This document shows positions 8,383-17,232 of a stretch of 49,250 nt of DNA, in pieces. The position numbers were made by a program, and so were the translations under genes. Each line of letters starts with the position of its first letter. The first letter of the stretch is position 1. Below the pieces are notes generated by a model. That model was not told the origin of the DNA, searched no databases, and worked only from the letters and a program-made list of their open reading frames with translations. Source of the stretch: Streptomyces roseus (GTDB taxonomy: Bacteria; Actinomycetota; Actinomycetes; Streptomycetales; Streptomycetaceae); NCBI RefSeq assembly GCF_001044425.1, contig NZ_LFML01000002.1, positions 1-49,250 on the forward strand, given 5' to 3'.

Positions 8383-11300
8383 ATGCGCTGGCCTGTCCAT
8401 ATGTCTGGAACAGGCTGGCGGAGACGGGTATTGACTGTCGTGGCCATGACGGCCGCGATGTCACTTGTGGTGCCGCTCGCCAACGCGGAAACGGTAGGCG
8501 GATACCGTTACACCGGTAAATCCTGGCAGGACGGTGAACTGCCCGACCTGCCTGTGGTCAAGGGACATCCGGTCGGCCGGGCCGCCAAGTCCGCGGTGCC
8601 CCGCGCGCCCCAGGGTGCGCGTGAGATGCGCGCACACGCGCCCAAGACGCCCAAGTGGCCCGCCGCACGGACGGAGACCGTGACGGTCGCCCACCCGTCC
8701 CAGCAGGTCCGCGGCATGGGCAAGGCGGCAGACAGCGGTATGGCCCCGCCAGGGGCACCGGTCCAGGCCGGGACATCACCCGTCTGGATCGCACCGGCAG
8801 CGCCTTCGGCCGCCGCCCTTGCGACGACCGGGTCGGTAAACGCACCCGCCTCCGACAGCAGCCCCACCACGGTCCGGGTGGAGACGGCGGACCGGAAGCG
8901 GGCCGCCTCCGCCAATGTCAACGGATTGCTGGTCGGCCTCACGCCCGCAGACGGCGTCGCTGCCGGAGGCAGAGTCTCCGTCGGTCTCGACTACAGCGCA
9001 CTGGCGGACGCCTATGGCGGCGGCTGGGCCTCGCGACTGCACCTCGTGACCATGCCGGGATGTGCGCTAACCACTCCCGACGTCGCGGCCTGTCGCGTAC
9101 AGAAGCCACTGCAGACGGTCAACGACGCGAAGAGCCAGCGCCTCACGGCCGACGTGAACCTCGGCACCAGTGCGCTGCCCTTCAAGGACGCTGTGCTGTC
9201 CGGTCAGCAGCGGACGATGGCGTCGGCCGCCGGAAGTCAGTCCGTCGCCGTCGCCGCGGTGTCGGGCAGCTCCGGCTCGCAGGGCGACTACGGCGCGACC
9301 TCGCTCTCGGCTTCGGGCTCGTGGGCGCAGTCGGCTTCCGGCGCCTTCACGTACAGCTACCCGGTGGCGGTGCCGCCCTCTCTGGGCGGGACCGCACCAT
9401 CCGTGGCACTCACGTACAACTCCCAGTCCGTCGACGGCAAGACGTCGGCCCGCAATGCGCAGGCTTCCTGGATCGGTGACGGCTGGGGCTACACCCCCGG
9501 CTTCATCGAGCGTTCCTACAAGCCTTGCAAGTACTCGGGAATCGAAGACTCCGGCGACCAGTGCTGGGCGGGCTACAACGCGACGCTGTCGCTCGGCGCC
9601 CACACCGGACAGCTCGTACGCGGCAGCGACGGCGTCTACCGGCTGGAGTCCGACGACGGCACCAAGATCGAGCGGCTGTCCGGCGCGACGAACGACCTGT
9701 GGGACGGCGAGTACTTCAAGGTCACCACGACCGACGGCACCGCCTACTACCTCGGTCTGAACCATGCGCCGGGCACGTCCGGCGACACCGCGACCAACAG
9801 TGCCTGGGGCGTGCCGGTCTACCACCCCAAGTCGGGCGACCCCTGCTACAGCTCTTCCAAGGGCAACGAGTCCCAGTGCGACAAGCAGGTTGGCTACCGC
9901 TTCAATTTGGACTTTGTCGTCGACCCGCAGGGCAACGTCCAGCGGTACGACTACGCGACCGAGTCGAACTACTACAACATGGGCTACGGTCAGGTCGCCA
10001 AGGACGGCAAGGGCGGCACCCTGACCCAGTACACCCGTTCGGGATACCTGACCCGGATCTCCTACGGGTACAAGCTCGCCGACGCCGTGGCCGGCAAGGA
10101 CCCCGCGGCCCGGATCGCCTTCGGCACCAAGCAGCGGTGCACCACCTCGGACACGGTGTGCGCGGACGGCAACCTGTCCAAGGACACGGCCAAGAACTGG
10201 CCCGATGTCCCGTACGACATCAACTGCCCCGCCGACTACAAGACCGAGGGCGAAGGCGACGACGTCTGCCGTTTCGGTTCGCCCACGTTCTGGTCCACCT
10301 ACCGCCTCAAGGACATCACCACCCAGGTCAAGATCGGCGCCGCCTGGCAGGACGTCGACGTCTACAGCCTCACCCACGTCTTCTCCGACGCGGGCGGTGT
10401 CATGGACCCCGTCACCGGCAAGACCGGCAAGACGGAGAGCGCCGGCATGCTCCAGTCGGTGATGTGGTTGTCCTCGATCCAGCACACTGGCCGTGACACC
10501 ACGGCAGGCAGCGATACGCCCATCACGCTTGACCCGGTCACGTTCACCGGTATCGAGATGGACAACCGCGTCGACGGCCTGGAGCCGGCGGCCCCGCCGC
10601 TGTACCGCCCCCGAATCTCCAGCGTCCGAACGGAGACCGGGGAGTCCTCTGCGGTCACCTACCGCGACCCCGAGTGCTCCCGCACCAAGAACACGATGCC
10701 GGCGTCGGCGGACACCAACACCATGGCCTGCTACCCGGTCAACTGGTACCCGTCGGGTGCGGCCGAGCCCGTGGCCGACTGGTTCGTCAAGACCCTCGTC
10801 ACTCAGGTGGTCAACAGCGACCTCACGAAGGCCGGCTCACCGGCCAAGGTCACCAGTTACGCTTACGACGGCGGCGCGGCTTGGCACCGGGACGACTCCG
10901 AACTGACCGACGACCAGTACCGGACGTGGAACGACTTCCGCGGATACCGCAGCGTCACCACGACTTCCGGTGTGGCTCCGGACCCGATCACGCAGACGGT
11001 CTCCACTTACCTGCAGGGTATGGACGGCGACTACAAGCAGGACGGCACCAAGCGGTCCGTGTCGGTGACGAACTCGCTCGGCGAGTCCTTCCCCGACAGC
11101 GACTGGCTGGCCGGTGCCACCCTGGAGTCGCAGATCTTCACCGCCGCCGGTGGCACGGTCACGTCGAAGACCCTCAACGGTCCGCTCACCACTGTGAACA
11201 CCAGTTCCAGTGCCCGGACGGCCTGGACTTCGAAGGATCCGGCACCTGCCTCCCTCTCGACACTGCCCGACCTGGTGTCCCGTCGTTCGACGGAGGTGAC

Positions 11301-14300
11301 CAACCGGTCGATGGGCCTGCTGTCCACCGGCAGCTGGCGCACCTCCAAGAAGGTGACGACGTACGACAGCCTCGGCCGGATCCACCAGGTCGACGACAAG
11401 GGTGACATCACGGCTCCCGAGCAGGAGTCCTGCACCACGACCGACTACGCGTCGCCTCCGTCGGACAAGCCGATGATGCTGATGTACCCGAGCGAGATCC
11501 TTTCGGTCTCAGGCCCGTGCAGCACCAAGCCCGGCAAGGACACGACCCTCAGTCACAAGAGGATCTTCTTCGACGGCGACGGTTCCGTGGCCAGCCCCGG
11601 AACCTACGGGAAGCTGGGCCAGCCCTGGGCCTCTGACGGCAAGACGCACTCGGTCGGCCAGACGACGGCGGTCCAGGTCGCCACCAAGTACGACGGTGCG
11701 GGCAACCCCGTATTCCAGACGAACGGCGGCGTGGTCTACGACGACTACGGTCGCGTCACCAAGCAGACCGACGTGGCTTCCCAGGTCACCACCACCGCGT
11801 TCTCCCCTGCTTCGGGCACACTCCCGACGCAGATCACCACGACCTACCCCCAGCCGTACAACTGGACCGCCACCACGGACGTATCCCCGACACGGGGTCT
11901 CGACAAGCGTTCGGTCGACATTAACGGGCGTGTCACCAGCAGCACCTACGACACCCTGGGACGGCGTACCGCCGTCTGGACTCCGGGCCGCGACCGGGCG
12001 ACGCAGACCCCGGACCGCAAGTTCACCTACTCCGTGAACGGTGCAGGCGACAGCCCCAACCCCGCAGCCGTCACCACCGAGACGCTTCGCGAGAACGGGA
12101 GTTACGGCCAGTCCGTCACCATTTACGACGGCCTGCTGCGGGTCCGTCAGCAGCAGTCGACGACGGCGGACAATTCCGCCGGCCGACTGATCTCGTCCAC
12201 CTCGTACGACAGCCACGGCTGGACGGCCTCCAGTATCGCGACGTACGCGGATCCGACCACGGATCCGGGCACAACGCTCTGGGTGGAAACCGAGAACACG
12301 GTCCCGAACCAGACCCGCCAGGTCTACGACGGACAGGGCCGGGTCACGGCCAGTCAGCAGTGGTCGAAGGGCGCCAAGCTCTGGGAGGCCACCACGGCCT
12401 ACCCGGGCGTCGACAAGACGATCAGCACCCCGCCGAAGGGCGGCCAGGCGTCGGTCAGCTACACCAACGCCATCGGTCAGACGACGGCCACCCAGACCCT
12501 CGACACCACGGCCGACCGCAAGCTGACTGCCGGCACCGTCATCCAGTCGGGCACGAGCTATTCATCGAAGAGCGTCCGGCTCGACATGCAGGCGGACGGC
12601 AACCTCGTCCTGACGGGCATCGCCAACGGCAAGGCGCTGTGGTCTTCTGGCACCGGAGGCAACCCGGGCGCGAGCGCCACGGTCCGCGCTGACGGCAACC
12701 TGGTCGTCACCAGCACCACCGGTACGGTGTTGTGGACCTCCGGCACGGGTACCGCCGGTGCCACCGGCGGATTCGCCATCGTCAAGGGCGACGGCAACTT
12801 CCGCATGTACAACGCCGCGGGCACGGCCATCTGGTCTTCGGGAACCGTCGGCAAGGCGGCGGCCGCCGACACCAAGACCTCGTACACGTACACGCCCGCC
12901 GGCGGCATCAAGTCCATCAGCGACACCGTCGGCAACAAGTGGACCTACACCTACGACCTCCTCGGCCAGAAGACCTCCCAGACCGACCCGGACACGGGCC
13001 TCTCGACCTACGGCTACGACATCTTCGGCCGGCAGGTCCTGAGCACCGACGCGCTCGGCAAGAGCGTCTCGACCACCTACGACTCTCTCGGCCGCAAGAC
13101 CGGTGAGTACGAGGGCACCAGCACCACCGACCAGTCCAAGAAGCTGGCCGAGTGGACGTACGACAGCCTTCTCAAGGGACGGCAGACCTCCTCCACCCGC
13201 TTCGTGGGCGGTGCGAGCGGCAAGGCCTACACGAAGAAGATCAACGGCTACAACACCGCCTACCAGCCCACCGGTTCGACCGTGGTCATCCCCGTGGGGG
13301 AGGGCAAGCTCACCGGCACCTACACGGCGACTGCCGAGTACACCCCCAACGTGGGACTGCTACAGTCCTCCACCTTCGGCGCCGATGGCGGGCTGCCGGC
13401 CGAGACGGTCGGCTACGGCTACAACCTCCAGGGCCTGGCGACGGAGTTCGGCTCCCGCACGACGCCGTACCTGAACAAGAGCATCTACACGCCGCTCGGC
13501 CAGGTCGTACAGTCCACCTACGGTGTGTTCGGGAAGCAGTTCCGCACCGCCCAGACGTACGACCAGGCGACCAGCCGACTGGCCACCAACACGGTGAGCC
13601 TGCAGACGAGCAGCAACAGCCCGATCGACGCCACCACCTACGCGTATGACGAGGCCGGCAACCTCACCGGCACGTCCACGGTGCAGTCGACCGGCGGTGC
13701 GGTCACCGGCACCGACACCCAGTGCTTCGCCTACGACGGGCAGAACCGCCTGGCCCAGGCCTGGACGGACACCAAGGGCCTCGCAGCGGCTAAGCCCGGC
13801 CAGATATCCAAGTGCAACACCGCACAGCCGACGGCCGCCACGATCGGCGGACCCAACCCGTACTGGCAGAACTACACGTACAACCTGCTCGGCGACCGGA
13901 CCCAGCAGGTCAAGCACGACACGGCGGGCAACCCGCTCAAGAACGTCACCCAGAACATCACCTACCCCGGTAACGGCACCACCCCGGCCGCCCAGCCCAA
14001 TACGGCGACCACGATCAGCACCACGGGGCCGGACGGCACGACCACCCTCACCCCGCACTACGACGCAGTGGGCAACACCACCAGCCGGGATACCAAGGTC
14101 GGCGCGGCCGCGGCCACGACCCAGACGTTCAGTTACAACGCCAAGGGCCGTACCGACACCGTCGTCACCCCCAAGCCCGGCGGTGGAACCCAGACCTCCA
14201 ACTACCTGTACGACGCCGACGGCGACCTGCTGATCCAGCGAGGTGCGGACGGAGACACGCTCTACCTCTTCGGCGGCGCCGAACAGCTCACCCTGAACAA

Positions 14301-16074
14301 GACGTCGAGCACGGTCGCCGGACTGCGCAATTACAAGGGCCCGGACGGCACAAGGATCACCCGCTCCTCCACCGGTGCGGTCGTCTACCAGGCCACCAAC
14401 CCGCAGAACACGTCCGCGCTCCAGGTCGATGCGGCCACACTCACCGTCACACGCAGGGCCTTCGATCCGTACGGAGCCCAGCGGGGCCCGGCTCCGCCGA
14501 GCTGGGCCGACAACCGCGGGTACCTGGGCCAGCCCACGGACTCGGCCACCGGCCTCAGTCTCCTCGGCGCCCGCAATTACGACCCGGTCATAGGCCGCTT
14601 CCTCACGTGTGACCCGGTCTTCGAAGCCGGCGACCCGAACCAGATGGGCGGCTACGCCTACGCGGGCAACGATCCCATCAACCACAGCGACCCGTCGGGC
14701 CTCATGAGCTGGGGCGATGCCGGCGAGTACTTCTCCGGTGCTCTCGACGGAGTCTTCGGCGGTCTCAATGAGATCTGGCTCAACCCGGCCGGCTGGGCCC
14801 TCGACAACTGCGTAGACATCTGGAACGGCGACAACGAGACCTTCAACGACTGGACGGGCTGGGACGGCAGCGACTACGAGGTCCCCAACCTCTGGGGCGA
14901 CGAGCCGGGCGCCGAACTCTTCGACACCGACACGAGTTCCGATAAGTACCAGAAGGGGTTCTGGACGGGCGTCATCGGCTCCGTGGTCGTGGACGGCGTC
15001 GGAGCATTCAAGGCGTTCAAGGCCTTCCGTGCCGCCAAGGCAGCAGCAGAGGCCGCCGAAGGCAGTGCCGCTCCTCTGAAGAAGCTCCTAGACGACGACG
15101 TCCCCACCCCGTCGACGAAGGAAACCCCGCACGAAAACGCCCCGGACACCACGGCCCCGAGCGAGCCGGGTGCGGGTACCCCCAAGGAGCCGAGCCCGGC
15201 AGAACCTGCTGCTGAGGGCACCACGTGCAGCTTCTCGCCCGAAACCCCGGTCCTGCTGGACGGTGGCGGGACCAAGCCGATCGCCGAGCTAACTCCGGGT
15301 GACAAGGTCGAGGCGGCCAATCCGGAGACGGGAGAAGACGCGGGCGGGCGCACGGTCGTAGCCACCTGGGCTCACGACGACAGCGACCTGATCGACCTCA
15401 CCGTGGAGGTCGCCCCCGGCGACCAGCAGACGCTCCACACCACGTCGGAGCACCCGTTCTGGGACGAGACCACTCGAACCTGGGTGCCGGCCGCGGATCT
15501 GATCCCCGGCCACGCCCTGACCACCCCGGACGGCCGCGAGATCCGCGTGCTCACCGTCCAGCCGACCCCCGGCACGGCCACCCGCTACAACCTGACGGTC
15601 GATCAGCTTCACACTTACTATGTGGTGGCGGGCAACGTCCCCGTTTTGGTCCATAACATCTGCCCAACGTCGTACGCGTTGTCACTGAAGACAGGGGCGC
15701 CCAAGGGCGCTGGCGCGAACCAGGCGTATCAGATACGGGTGGTTGGTTCGACTGAATACCATGCTACTGGTGGGGGGACGCAAGTCTGGGCGGACGGTCT
15801 CGACATCAACCGTTCTGAGCTCTTGGATGCGAAGCACGTCGGTAATCCTGGACGCAGCCCATTCGTTCCGGGCGGAAAAGTTCCGGATTTCATCCAGGCA
15901 AAAATCGAAGTCAAGCTCAATGATGAGTTCTCTCGGTATGCGGCGGTGATCAACGATCCCGACAACCCGCTTGTTGGACTGCGTGTTATCACTAACGAGT
16001 CAGGTGCCGTGCCATACTTTAGGGACCTCATGCGGCAGCATGGAATTCCTGGTTCCGTTGTCGTGAATCCATAA
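8383..16074 (+). CDS. Secreted Rhs/YD-repeat polymorphic toxin with bulb lectin, Hint protease and REase-like tip
   Basis: About 2563 aa. ATG 8383 is preferred because GAGGTG lies 9 bases before it and a signal peptide follows (GWRRR, hydrophobic core, ANA at 33-35); GTG codons at 8356 and 8371 are in frame. Domains: an SpvB-like start of the Rhs shell (about 320-350); many YD repeats (to about 2025); an inserted bulb-type mannose-lectin domain (about 1385-1493) with LDMQADGNLVL repeats; the Rhs core (about 2027-2107) from DPYGAQRG to GYAYAGNDPINHSDPSG; a linker; a Hint domain from Cys2282 through TSEHPFW to VLVHN (Asn2425); and a 138-aa tip. The tip has ELLDAKHV (Asp2482, Lys2484) and resembles restriction-endonuclease-fold toxins, probably a DNase. 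Hint should release the tip by cleavage. Base composition falls after the Hint. The immunity candidate follows 16 bases on. Confidence 0.9.
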   Translation: MRWPVHMSGTGWRRRVLTVVAMTAAMSLVVPLANAETVGGYRYTGKSWQDGELPDLPVVKGHPVGRAAKSAVPRAPQGAREMRAHAPKTPKWPAARTETVTVAHPSQQVRGMGKAADSGMAPPGAPVQAGTSPVWIAPAAPSAAALATTGSVNAPASDSSPTTVRVETADRKRAASANVNGLLVGLTPADGVAAGGRVSVGLDYSALADAYGGGWASRLHLVTMPGCALTTPDVAACRVQKPLQTVNDAKSQRLTADVNLGTSALPFKDAVLSGQQRTMASAAGSQSVAVAAVSGSSGSQGDYGATSLSASGSWAQSASGAFTYSYPVAVPPSLGGTAPSVALTYNSQSVDGKTSARNAQASWIGDGWGYTPGFIERSYKPCKYSGIEDSGDQCWAGYNATLSLGAHTGQLVRGSDGVYRLESDDGTKIERLSGATNDLWDGEYFKVTTTDGTAYYLGLNHAPGTSGDTATNSAWGVPVYHPKSGDPCYSSSKGNESQCDKQVGYRFNLDFVVDPQGNVQRYDYATESNYYNMGYGQVAKDGKGGTLTQYTRSGYLTRISYGYKLADAVAGKDPAARIAFGTKQRCTTSDTVCADGNLSKDTAKNWPDVPYDINCPADYKTEGEGDDVCRFGSPTFWSTYRLKDITTQVKIGAAWQDVDVYSLTHVFSDAGGVMDPVTGKTGKTESAGMLQSVMWLSSIQHTGRDTTAGSDTPITLDPVTFTGIEMDNRVDGLEPAAPPLYRPRISSVRTETGESSAVTYRDPECSRTKNTMPASADTNTMACYPVNWYPSGAAEPVADWFVKTLVTQVVNSDLTKAGSPAKVTSYAYDGGAAWHRDDSELTDDQYRTWNDFRGYRSVTTTSGVAPDPITQTVSTYLQGMDGDYKQDGTKRSVSVTNSLGESFPDSDWLAGATLESQIFTAAGGTVTSKTLNGPLTTVNTSSSARTAWTSKDPAPASLSTLPDLVSRRSTEVTNRSMGLLSTGSWRTSKKVTTYDSLGRIHQVDDKGDITAPEQESCTTTDYASPPSDKPMMLMYPSEILSVSGPCSTKPGKDTTLSHKRIFFDGDGSVASPGTYGKLGQPWASDGKTHSVGQTTAVQVATKYDGAGNPVFQTNGGVVYDDYGRVTKQTDVASQVTTTAFSPASGTLPTQITTTYPQPYNWTATTDVSPTRGLDKRSVDINGRVTSSTYDTLGRRTAVWTPGRDRATQTPDRKFTYSVNGAGDSPNPAAVTTETLRENGSYGQSVTIYDGLLRVRQQQSTTADNSAGRLISSTSYDSHGWTASSIATYADPTTDPGTTLWVETENTVPNQTRQVYDGQGRVTASQQWSKGAKLWEATTAYPGVDKTISTPPKGGQASVSYTNAIGQTTATQTLDTTADRKLTAGTVIQSGTSYSSKSVRLDMQADGNLVLTGIANGKALWSSGTGGNPGASATVRADGNLVVTSTTGTVLWTSGTGTAGATGGFAIVKGDGNFRMYNAAGTAIWSSGTVGKAAAADTKTSYTYTPAGGIKSISDTVGNKWTYTYDLLGQKTSQTDPDTGLSTYGYDIFGRQVLSTDALGKSVSTTYDSLGRKTGEYEGTSTTDQSKKLAEWTYDSLLKGRQTSSTRFVGGASGKAYTKKINGYNTAYQPTGSTVVIPVGEGKLTGTYTATAEYTPNVGLLQSSTFGADGGLPAETVGYGYNLQGLATEFGSRTTPYLNKSIYTPLGQVVQSTYGVFGKQFRTAQTYDQATSRLATNTVSLQTSSNSPIDATTYAYDEAGNLTGTSTVQSTGGAVTGTDTQCFAYDGQNRLAQAWTDTKGLAAAKPGQISKCNTAQPTAATIGGPNPYWQNYTYNLLGDRTQQVKHDTAGNPLKNVTQNITYPGNGTTPAAQPNTATTISTTGPDGTTTLTPHYDAVGNTTSRDTKVGAAAATTQTFSYNAKGRTDTVVTPKPGGGTQTSNYLYDADGDLLIQRGADGDTLYLFGGAEQLTLNKTSSTVAGLRNYKGPDGTRITRSSTGAVVYQATNPQNTSALQVDAATLTVTRRAFDPYGAQRGPAPPSWADNRGYLGQPTDSATGLSLLGARNYDPVIGRFLTCDPVFEAGDPNQMGGYAYAGNDPINHSDPSGLMSWGDAGEYFSGALDGVFGGLNEIWLNPAGWALDNCVDIWNGDNETFNDWTGWDGSDYEVPNLWGDEPGAELFDTDTSSDKYQKGFWTGVIGSVVVDGVGAFKAFKAFRAAKAAAEAAEGSAAPLKKLLDDDVPTPSTKETPHENAPDTTAPSEPGAGTPKEPSPAEPAAEGTTCSFSPETPVLLDGGGTKPIAELTPGDKVEAANPETGEDAGGRTVVATWAHDDSDLIDLTVEVAPGDQQTLHTTSEHPFWDETTRTWVPAADLIPGHALTTPDGREIRVLTVQPTPGTATRYNLTVDQLHTYYVVAGNVPVLVHNICPTSYALSLKTGAPKGAGANQAYQIRVVGSTEYHATGGGTQVWADGLDINRSELLDAKHVGNPGRSPFVPGGKVPDFIQAKIEVKLNDEFSRYAAVINDPDNPLVGLRVITNESGAVPYFRDLMRQHGIPGSVVVNP
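15226..15657 (+). other. Hint (intein/hedgehog-type) autoprotease domain within the Rhs protein
   Basis: Starts at the nucleophile-like Cys in TTCSFSPETPVL, has the block-B TxxH element in HTTSEHPFW, and ends VVAGNVPVLVHN. The residue after Asn is Ile, not Cys, Ser or Thr, so cleavage without splicing is expected, as in pretoxin Hint domains. Confidence 0.85.
15658..16074 (+). other. Toxin tip: restriction-endonuclease-fold domain, lower GC
   Basis: 138 C-terminal residues after the Hint. ELLDAKHV supplies the Asp and Lys expected of a PD-(D/E)XK-like centre, and the end GLRVITNESGAVPYF resembles the REase-fold toxin 2 type of polymorphic toxin; that family name is from memory. Third-position GC is visibly lower than in the rest of the gene, a sign of a swapped cassette. 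Confidence 0.6.
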
Positions 16075-16089
16075 GAAAGGGGCGGTTAA

Positions 16090-16455
16090 TTGACATATCT
16101 GGCTGTCTTTGAAGACAAGAGTAGCGGGGTTCGGCAGGCGGACCTGATTGCGGCATTGGAGCGAGACTGGCCTGCGGTTGTGATTCACGAGCGACAAGGC
16201 CAGCAGGAGTCTAGAGGTGTCGTCTGGACTTACTCAGAGGGCGGACAAGAGCTTGAGGGCTATTCTCATGTGGACGGAACCTGCATCTATCTAGATTCGC
16301 CTCTTGAAGTAGCGGCCAGGTTTGCAATCTGGTTCAGGGGGCTCGTCCCGGCAGATGTTGAGATGTTCTTTTGTGACGAAGGTTACAGCTTCGCCGGAAA
16401 GCTTGAACATGATATGAATTCAGGCGACGCAATGGCCATTTTCCTCGGCGAATAA
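16090..16455 (+). CDS. Candidate immunity protein for the Rhs tip toxin
   Basis: 121 aa, no signal peptide or membrane segment, acidic overall (many Glu and Asp), as expected of a cytoplasmic inhibitor of a nuclease. It begins with TTG at 16090, with AAAGGGG ending 7 bases upstream; no ATG or GTG gives a better placed start. Only 15 bases separate it from the toxin stop, so it is co-transcribed and probably coupled. Its composition is clearly poorer in GC than neighbouring genes and matches the toxin tip. I do not recognise the family. The assignment rests on position, size and shared composition. A hairpin at 16511-16544 ends the unit. Confidence 0.7.
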   Translation: MTYLAVFEDKSSGVRQADLIAALERDWPAVVIHERQGQQESRGVVWTYSEGGQELEGYSHVDGTCIYLDSPLEVAARFAIWFRGLVPADVEMFFCDEGYSFAGKLEHDMNSGDAMAIFLGE

Positions 16456-16510
16456 TGTTAATTGCCGAAGTGTGATTCCTTCATGAGTGTTGCCAGTAAT
16501 AGAAAAGAAA

Positions 16511-16544
16511 GCGGCCCTGTCGGATGTGTTTCCGATGGGGCCGC
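16511..16544 (+). terminator. Terminator after the toxin/immunity unit
   Basis: Interrupted stem: GCGGCC (16511-16516) with GGCCGC (16539-16544), and inside it TCGGA with TCCGA, loop TGTGTT. It lies 55 bases after the immunity stop and marks the right edge of the toxin block; the convergent receiver gene ends at 16611. Confidence 0.65.
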
Positions 16545-16610
16545 TGCCGCATGTCGTGGCGCTTCCCCTGTGCCGCTAGGCGATTGATGACGCCCGTGAT
16601 CGCGAGGTGA

Positions 16611-16979
16611 TTACGGACCCTCCAAGGTCGGGTCGATCACCGTTTCGCCTCGGGAGGCTGCACGGAGGCACTCCGCCAGGTCCTCCACCGGGCCGTCGCG
16701 CAGGACCAGGCCCGCCGCGCCCGCCGCCAGCACCGCGTCCCGTAGGCCCGGGTGTGCCGAGCCCGTCAGGACCAGGACCCGGCACTCCGGATCCTCTGCC
16801 AGGAGCACCGCCACCGACGCGAGCTCCTCGACCAGGGCCACGGCCGGGCGTGCCATCGCCGAGGCCACCACCTCGATGTCCGGCTGCAGCTCCAGCCGCA
16901 GCGCCAGCGCCGGGTCCGGTGGGTCCAGCAGGACCCGCAAGGACCTGGCGGGGCGGTGGTATACGGGCATCTCGTCCAC
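16611..16979 (-). CDS. Orphan, degenerate response-regulator receiver-like protein
   Basis: About 122 aa (GTG 16979) or 119 aa (ATG 16970). The C-terminal half follows the NarL-type receiver pattern: CRVLVLTGSAHPGLRDAVLAAGAAGLVLRDGP with a following helix and VIDPTL. The usual lysine before the last helix is arginine, the phospho-acceptor aspartate strand is not recognisable, and no HTH output domain follows. No histidine kinase is nearby. It may be a phosphorylation-independent protein-protein module or a relic. It is divergent from the MaoC operon, with the 253-base intergenic region holding both operators, so it could share their control. Confidence 0.6.
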   Translation of the reverse strand: MDEMPVYHRPARSLRVLLDPPDPALALRLELQPDIEVVASAMARPAVALVEELASVAVLLAEDPECRVLVLTGSAHPGLRDAVLAAGAAGLVLRDGPVEDLAECLRAASRGETVIDPTLEGP

Positions 16980-17038
16980 CCCGCCAGCCTAGGTGCCGAC
17001 CTGGTGTCCGGCCCGGCAACACGCCTCGGCCAAACCCG

Positions 17039-17057
17039 TCCTGACACGCAGTCAGGA
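17039..17057. promoter_or_regulatory. Inverted repeat TCCTGAC-N5-GTCAGGA, probable operator
   Basis: Perfect 7-bp arms with spacer ACGCA, the same CTGAC-N5-GTCAG design as at 436-454. It lies 67 bases (centre to centre) upstream of the KstR-like palindrome of the MaoC operon. Confidence 0.6.
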
Positions 17058-17106
17058 GTCTTCCCAACTGCTGGGGCGTGCGTTATACATTCCTCACCGC
17101 TCGATC

Positions 17107-17122
17107 CTAGAACGCGTTCTAG
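17107..17122. promoter_or_regulatory. KstR-like operator of the MaoC operon (perfect palindrome)
   Basis: CTAGAACGCGTTCTAG is a perfect 16-bp palindrome that contains TAGAACGCGTTCTA, an exact fit to TnnAACnnGTTnnA. It precedes MaoC, alcohol dehydrogenase and SDR genes of the kind found in the KstR regulon. Confidence 0.75.
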
Positions 17123-17143
17123 AACCGAACCGGTCCCGCAAAC

Positions 17144-17185
17144 GACCTCGGTGCGGCCGACGGTGCGGACGGCCGCACCGAGGTC
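17144..17185 (+). promoter_or_regulatory. Strong leader hairpin before the MaoC gene, possible attenuator
   Basis: Perfect 15-bp stem (17144-17158 with 17171-17185) and 12-base loop, between the KstR-like operator and the ribosome-binding site. The loop holds a second copy of CGGTGCGG, so the downstream arm could pair with either copy. Whether this acts as terminator, attenuator or mRNA stabiliser cannot be told from sequence. Confidence 0.45.
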
Positions 17186-17232
17186 TTCCACGCAACGGGA
17201 ACCGAAGAACCGGACAAGGAGCAGCATCCTCA

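Noticed and set aside
15226..15657. Hint domain read as a splicing intein
   Set aside because: The residue after the terminal Asn is Ile, not Cys, Ser or Thr, and no homing endonuclease is present.
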